Assembly: GCA_024641625.1 (NCBI GenBank)
Contig: JAHECQ010000190.1
Coordinates: 1-7,544 of the forward strand
DNA: 7,544 bases
Direction: 5' to 3'
From: Acidimicrobiales bacterium
GTDB taxonomy: Bacteria; Actinomycetota; Acidimicrobiia; Acidimicrobiales; SZUA-35
Every line of letters begins with the position of its first letter. The stretch's first letter is position 1. Shown piece after piece: positions 5,438-7,544 of this stretch. A program made the translations under genes and the position numbers. A model generated the notes under the pieces. That model did not search any database and had not been told where the DNA came from. It worked only from the letters and a program-made list of their open reading frames with translations.

Positions 5438-5455
5438 AATCCCTACAGGAATAGT
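5426..5455 (+). promoter_or_regulatory. Candidate internal promoter in front of cysO
   Basis: TTGAAA (5426-5431) matches the -35 consensus in five of six bases. AATAGT (5450-5455), 18 nt downstream, matches the -10 consensus in four of six. It overlaps the last codons of mec and would start transcription near 5462, just ahead of the cysO ribosome binding site GAGG (5471-5474). Inference only. Confidence 0.3.
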
Positions 5456-5481
5456 CGACAATCTGCCCTCGAGGTTTCTCC

Positions 5482-5757
5482 GTGACCGTCACCGTTCGCC
5501 TTCCGACCGTGCTCCGCCCTCAAGCCAATGGCCAATCCACCGTCTCGGTCGAGGGATCCAACGTGGGTGAAGTGGTCAGCAGCCTCGTCGCCGCCTACCC
5601 GGGCCTGCAGTCGAATCTGCTCGATGACGCTGGTCAGGTGCGGAAGTTCGTCAACATCTACATCAACGACGAGGACATTCGGTTCCTCGACAAGCTCGAC
5701 ACGGCGGTGACCGAGGGTGACGAGGTCGCCATCCTGCCCGCAGTCGCTGGAGGCTGA
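5482..5757 (+). CDS. cysO: CysO, ThiS/MoaD-family sulfur-carrier protein for cysteine synthesis
   Basis: CysO is a small beta-grasp, ubiquitin-like carrier. Its C-terminal Gly-Gly is activated and converted to a thiocarboxylate, which CysM joins to an aminoacrylate from O-phosphoserine. The 91-residue product matches M. tuberculosis CysO (Rv1335) along its length: TVRLPTVLRP at the start, KFVNIYINDEDIRFLD (55-70), GDEVAILPAVAGG at the end. The last two residues G90-G91 are the functional ones. The GTG at 5482 has GAGG (5471-5474) at 7-nt spacing. cysM begins 5 nt after the stop, so the two are translationally close. The activating enzyme (MoeZ/MoeB type) is not in the window and must be encoded elsewhere. 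Confidence 0.97.
   Translation: MTVTVRLPTVLRPQANGQSTVSVEGSNVGEVVSSLVAAYPGLQSNLLDDAGQVRKFVNIYINDEDIRFLDKLDTAVTEGDEVAILPAVAGG
5749..5753 (+). promoter_or_regulatory. Ribosome binding site of cysM nested in the cysO Gly-Gly codons
   Basis: GGAGG at 5749-5753 lies 9 nt before the cysM GTG and supports that start. The same bases form the cysO codons GGA GGC for the essential C-terminal diglycine, so one stretch serves both genes. Confidence 0.75.
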
Positions 5758-5762
5758 TCACC

Positions 5763-6728
5763 GTGGCCGTCTACTCCTCGATCACCGAGTTGATCGGCAA
5801 CACGCCGATCATCGACGTCAGTCATCTGAGCCCAAATCCCGAGGTTCGCATCCTGGCCAAGCTCGAGGGGCAGAATCCTGCGGGTTCGGTCAAGGACCGC
5901 ATCGCGCTGTCCATGATCCGCGCCGCCGAGGAGTCGGGCGAGTTGACGCCGGGTCGAACCATCATCGAACCCTCCTCGGGCAACACGGGTATCGCCTTGG
6001 CCATGCTGTGTCTCACCCGCGGCTACAAGATCAAGATCGTCCTGCCCGAGAACGTCACGCCCGAACGGCGTCAGGTACTCGAGGCGTTCGGGGCCGAGAT
6101 CATCTCCTCGCCGGGGGCGGAAGGGTCCAATGGCGCAGTTCGCATGGCCCAGGAGCTCTCGGCAGCCAATCCGGAATGGGTGTTCCTCTACCAGTACGGC
6201 AACGAGGCAAATCCGACCGCCCACTACGAGACCACGGGTCCCGAGATTCTGGCCGACGTCCCCGACATCACCCATTTCGTGGCCGGACTCGGAACCAGCG
6301 GCACGTTGATGGGCGTCGGCACCTACCTGAAGGAACAGAAGCCGGGGGTGAAGCTCTTCGCGGTGGAACCACCGAGTGGGGAGCGAGTCGAGGGTCTCCG
6401 CAGCCTCGACGATGGCTATGTGCCGCCGGTGTTCGAGAAGTGGGGCGGGCTCGAGCTGCTCGACGGCAAGCGAATCGTGCGGCCTGCCGAGTCGATCGAA
6501 TGGACTCGCCGGCTGGTGACCGACTGTGGCATCTTCGCCGGTCTCTCCTCCGGTGCCGCCCTCGCCGGAGCCGTCAAGGTTGCCGCCCGCCACGATGCTG
6601 CGGCCGACGGACCGGCGGTGATCGTGTTCGTGGTGTGCGACGGTGCGTGGAAGTACCTGTCGACCGGTGCCTACACCCAGCCGCTCGAAGACGTCGTCCA
6701 AGGCCTCGGTGACACCATCTATTTCTGA
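5763..6728 (+). CDS. cysM: CysM, PLP-dependent O-phosphoserine sulfhydrylase (CysO-thiocarboxylate dependent)
   Basis: This 321-residue fold-type II PLP enzyme makes cysteine from O-phosphoserine, using CysO thiocarboxylate as sulfur donor. The Schiff-base lysine is K44 in NPAGSVKDR. The substrate loop SSGNTG is 71-76, the PLP phosphate loop GLGTSGT is 175-181, and GLSSGAA (260-266) provides the Ser that contacts the pyridine nitrogen. Arg213 in GLRSLDDG aligns with Arg220 of M. tuberculosis CysM, the residue that selects phosphoserine over O-acetylserine, and FVAGLGTSGTLMG and WKYLSTGAY are shared with that enzyme. This separates it from ordinary CysK. The GTG at 5763 is supported by GGAGG at 9-nt spacing, and it follows cysO by 5 nt. 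Both its carrier (cysO) and the adduct peptidase (mec) are in the same cluster, so the pathway role is secure. Confidence 0.97.
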   Translation: MAVYSSITELIGNTPIIDVSHLSPNPEVRILAKLEGQNPAGSVKDRIALSMIRAAEESGELTPGRTIIEPSSGNTGIALAMLCLTRGYKIKIVLPENVTPERRQVLEAFGAEIISSPGAEGSNGAVRMAQELSAANPEWVFLYQYGNEANPTAHYETTGPEILADVPDITHFVAGLGTSGTLMGVGTYLKEQKPGVKLFAVEPPSGERVEGLRSLDDGYVPPVFEKWGGLELLDGKRIVRPAESIEWTRRLVTDCGIFAGLSSGAALAGAVKVAARHDAAADGPAVIVFVVCDGAWKYLSTGAYTQPLEDVVQGLGDTIYF

Positions 6729-6831
6729 CCGAGTTCCCTCCGATCGATCCGATCTCCTGGCGGTTGTGCCGATGTGTTCGGTGGCACTCGAGCGTTGCCC
6801 TGCGAACCGAGCGGAATGGGCCATGGGCCTC

Positions 6832-6837
6832 TAGCGT
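6832..6837 (+). promoter_or_regulatory. Weak -10-like hexamer before the MFS gene
   Basis: The 117-nt gap after cysM shows no clear terminator. TAGCGT (6832-6837) fits TANNNT and would start transcription near 6844, at or next to the ATG at 6846, giving a nearly leaderless message. No -35 box is visible at normal spacing. Confidence 0.2.
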
Positions 6838-6845
6838 CGGTGGCA

Positions 6846-7544
6846 ATGACCGATCTCGCATCCCCGACGTACGGCATCGATCCGGGCGTCTATCACCGGC
6901 GGTGGTACATCCTCACCGCCCTGTGCCTCACGCTCGTGCTCGTCGTGGCCACCGTGTCGTCGGTCAACGTCGCCATTCCGAGCCTGGCCCGCGAGCTTCG
7001 GCCGACCGACACTCAGATCCTTTGGATCGTGGACGCCTACGCGCTGGTGTTCGCCGGCCTGCTGCTGTTCGCCGGCGCCCTCGGCGACCGTTTCGGACGC
7101 AAGCGCGCCCTGCTCATCGGCCTCGTCATTTTTGCGCTGGCCTCCATCGCCTGCAGCCAGAGCACCTCACCCAATGTCCTGATCACGTTCCGGGCGGTCA
7201 TGGGCATCGGTGCTGCCCTCATCATGCCGTCCACCCTGTCACTGCTGGGCTCGGTCTTCCCGCCGCAGGAGCGGGGCAAGGCGATCGCCATCTGGGCCGG
7301 CTTCGCCGGCGCCGGGGGCGCCATCGGTCCGGTCGTGGCCGGCCTCCTCTTGGCCCACTTCTGGTACGGCTCGGTCTTCTTCGTGGCAGTGCCGATCGCC
7401 ATCGTCGCCTTCATTGCGATCTCGATCATGGCGCCCAACTCCCGCGAGTCCAGCGTGCAACTCGACCCGTTGGGGGCCTTGTTGTCGATCGTGGGTCTGT
7501 CGGCTCTGTTGTTCGCCATCATCGAGGGTCCGGAAAAAGGCTGG
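6846..7544 (+). CDS. MFS transporter, DHA2 (EmrB/QacA-like) drug-exporter family (3' partial)
   Basis: The first 233 residues of an inner-membrane proton-coupled exporter, open to the window end. Several hydrophobic helices are visible (about 20-44, 59-80, 88-104, 112-134, 145-170, 176-195, 208-226). DHA2 landmarks are WIVDAYALVFAGLLL (60-74), motif A GDRFGRKR (80-87) between helices 2 and 3, RAVMGIGAALIMPSTLSLL (116-134), and the antiporter-type GAGGAIGPVVAGLL (155-168). Family members have 12-14 helices and 450-550 residues, so about half is missing. ATG 6846 is preferred; an in-frame GTG at 6840 is possible. No convincing Shine-Dalgarno precedes either, which suggests leaderless initiation. 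It is separated from cysM by 117 nt and is probably its own unit. Substrate unknown; family members export drugs, dyes and metabolites. Confidence 0.93.
   Translation, partial: MTDLASPTYGIDPGVYHRRWYILTALCLTLVLVVATVSSVNVAIPSLARELRPTDTQILWIVDAYALVFAGLLLFAGALGDRFGRKRALLIGLVIFALASIACSQSTSPNVLITFRAVMGIGAALIMPSTLSLLGSVFPPQERGKAIAIWAGFAGAGGAIGPVVAGLLLAHFWYGSVFFVAVPIAIVAFIAISIMAPNSRESSVQLDPLGALLSIVGLSALLFAIIEGPEKGW

Noticed and set aside
5658..6824. 388-codon open frame on the minus strand
   Set aside because: Antisense to cysM, whose catalytic motifs and homology are unambiguous; the reverse frame has no recognisable domain.
7037..7522. 161-codon minus-strand frame
   Set aside because: Antisense to the MFS transporter, whose motif A and helices are clear on the plus strand.
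1..7544. CRISPR arrays, insertion sequences, tRNA or rRNA genes, prophage or attachment sites
   Set aside because: No regularly spaced repeats, transposase motifs, terminal inverted repeats with target duplication, or tRNA cloverleaf other than the tRNA-like domain of tmRNA were seen.

Overview
The window is GC-rich, gene-dense DNA that reads as a member of the Actinomycetota, possibly a deep-branching class such as Acidimicrobiia (the class is inference). The reasons are the mec-cysO-cysM cysteine cluster known from Mycobacterium, an AfsR/SARP-type regulator fragment, a tmRNA whose tag ends in ALAA, GTG starts, and several genes whose starts lack a clear ribosome binding site.

Layout. 1-963 (+): 3' part of a PlsC-type acyltransferase. 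961-2495: a scarred stretch. It holds a possible very short ORF, the N-terminal half of a SARP-type regulator (1094-1549), and, after a change of frame, the C-terminal part of an unrelated-looking exported protein (about 1539-2129). A coding-like minus-strand remnant without a start codon follows (2187-2450). 2496-3719 (+): an acyl-CoA-dehydrogenase-fold flavoprotein of the HsaA-like monooxygenase type, with a candidate promoter and a 12-bp palindrome in front. 3720-3876: a non-coding convergent gap with several inverted repeats. 3877-4268 (-): ssrA (tmRNA), encoded tag ANKADFALAA. 4396-4857 (-): smpB. 4858-4963: divergent promoter region. 4964-6728 (+): mec, cysO and cysM. 6846 to the window end (+): 5' part of a DHA2-type MFS exporter.

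How the genes work together. smpB and ssrA form the trans-translation pair that rescues stalled ribosomes and tags the nascent peptide for proteolysis. Divergent from them, mec-cysO-cysM is a complete protein-thiocarboxylate route to cysteine. CysO carries sulfur on its C-terminal Gly-Gly, CysM joins it to O-phosphoserine, and the JAMM peptidase Mec releases cysteine from the CysO-Cys adduct. Key residues of all three proteins are intact. A perfect 10-bp hairpin near the 3' end of mec and a promoter-like sequence just after it suggest that cysO-cysM may be expressed at a different level from mec.

I found no clearly new system. The points most worth a second look are the SARP/exported-protein chimera, the hairpin and promoter inside the cysteine operon, the palindrome at the flavoprotein promoter, and the structured acd-ssrA gap.
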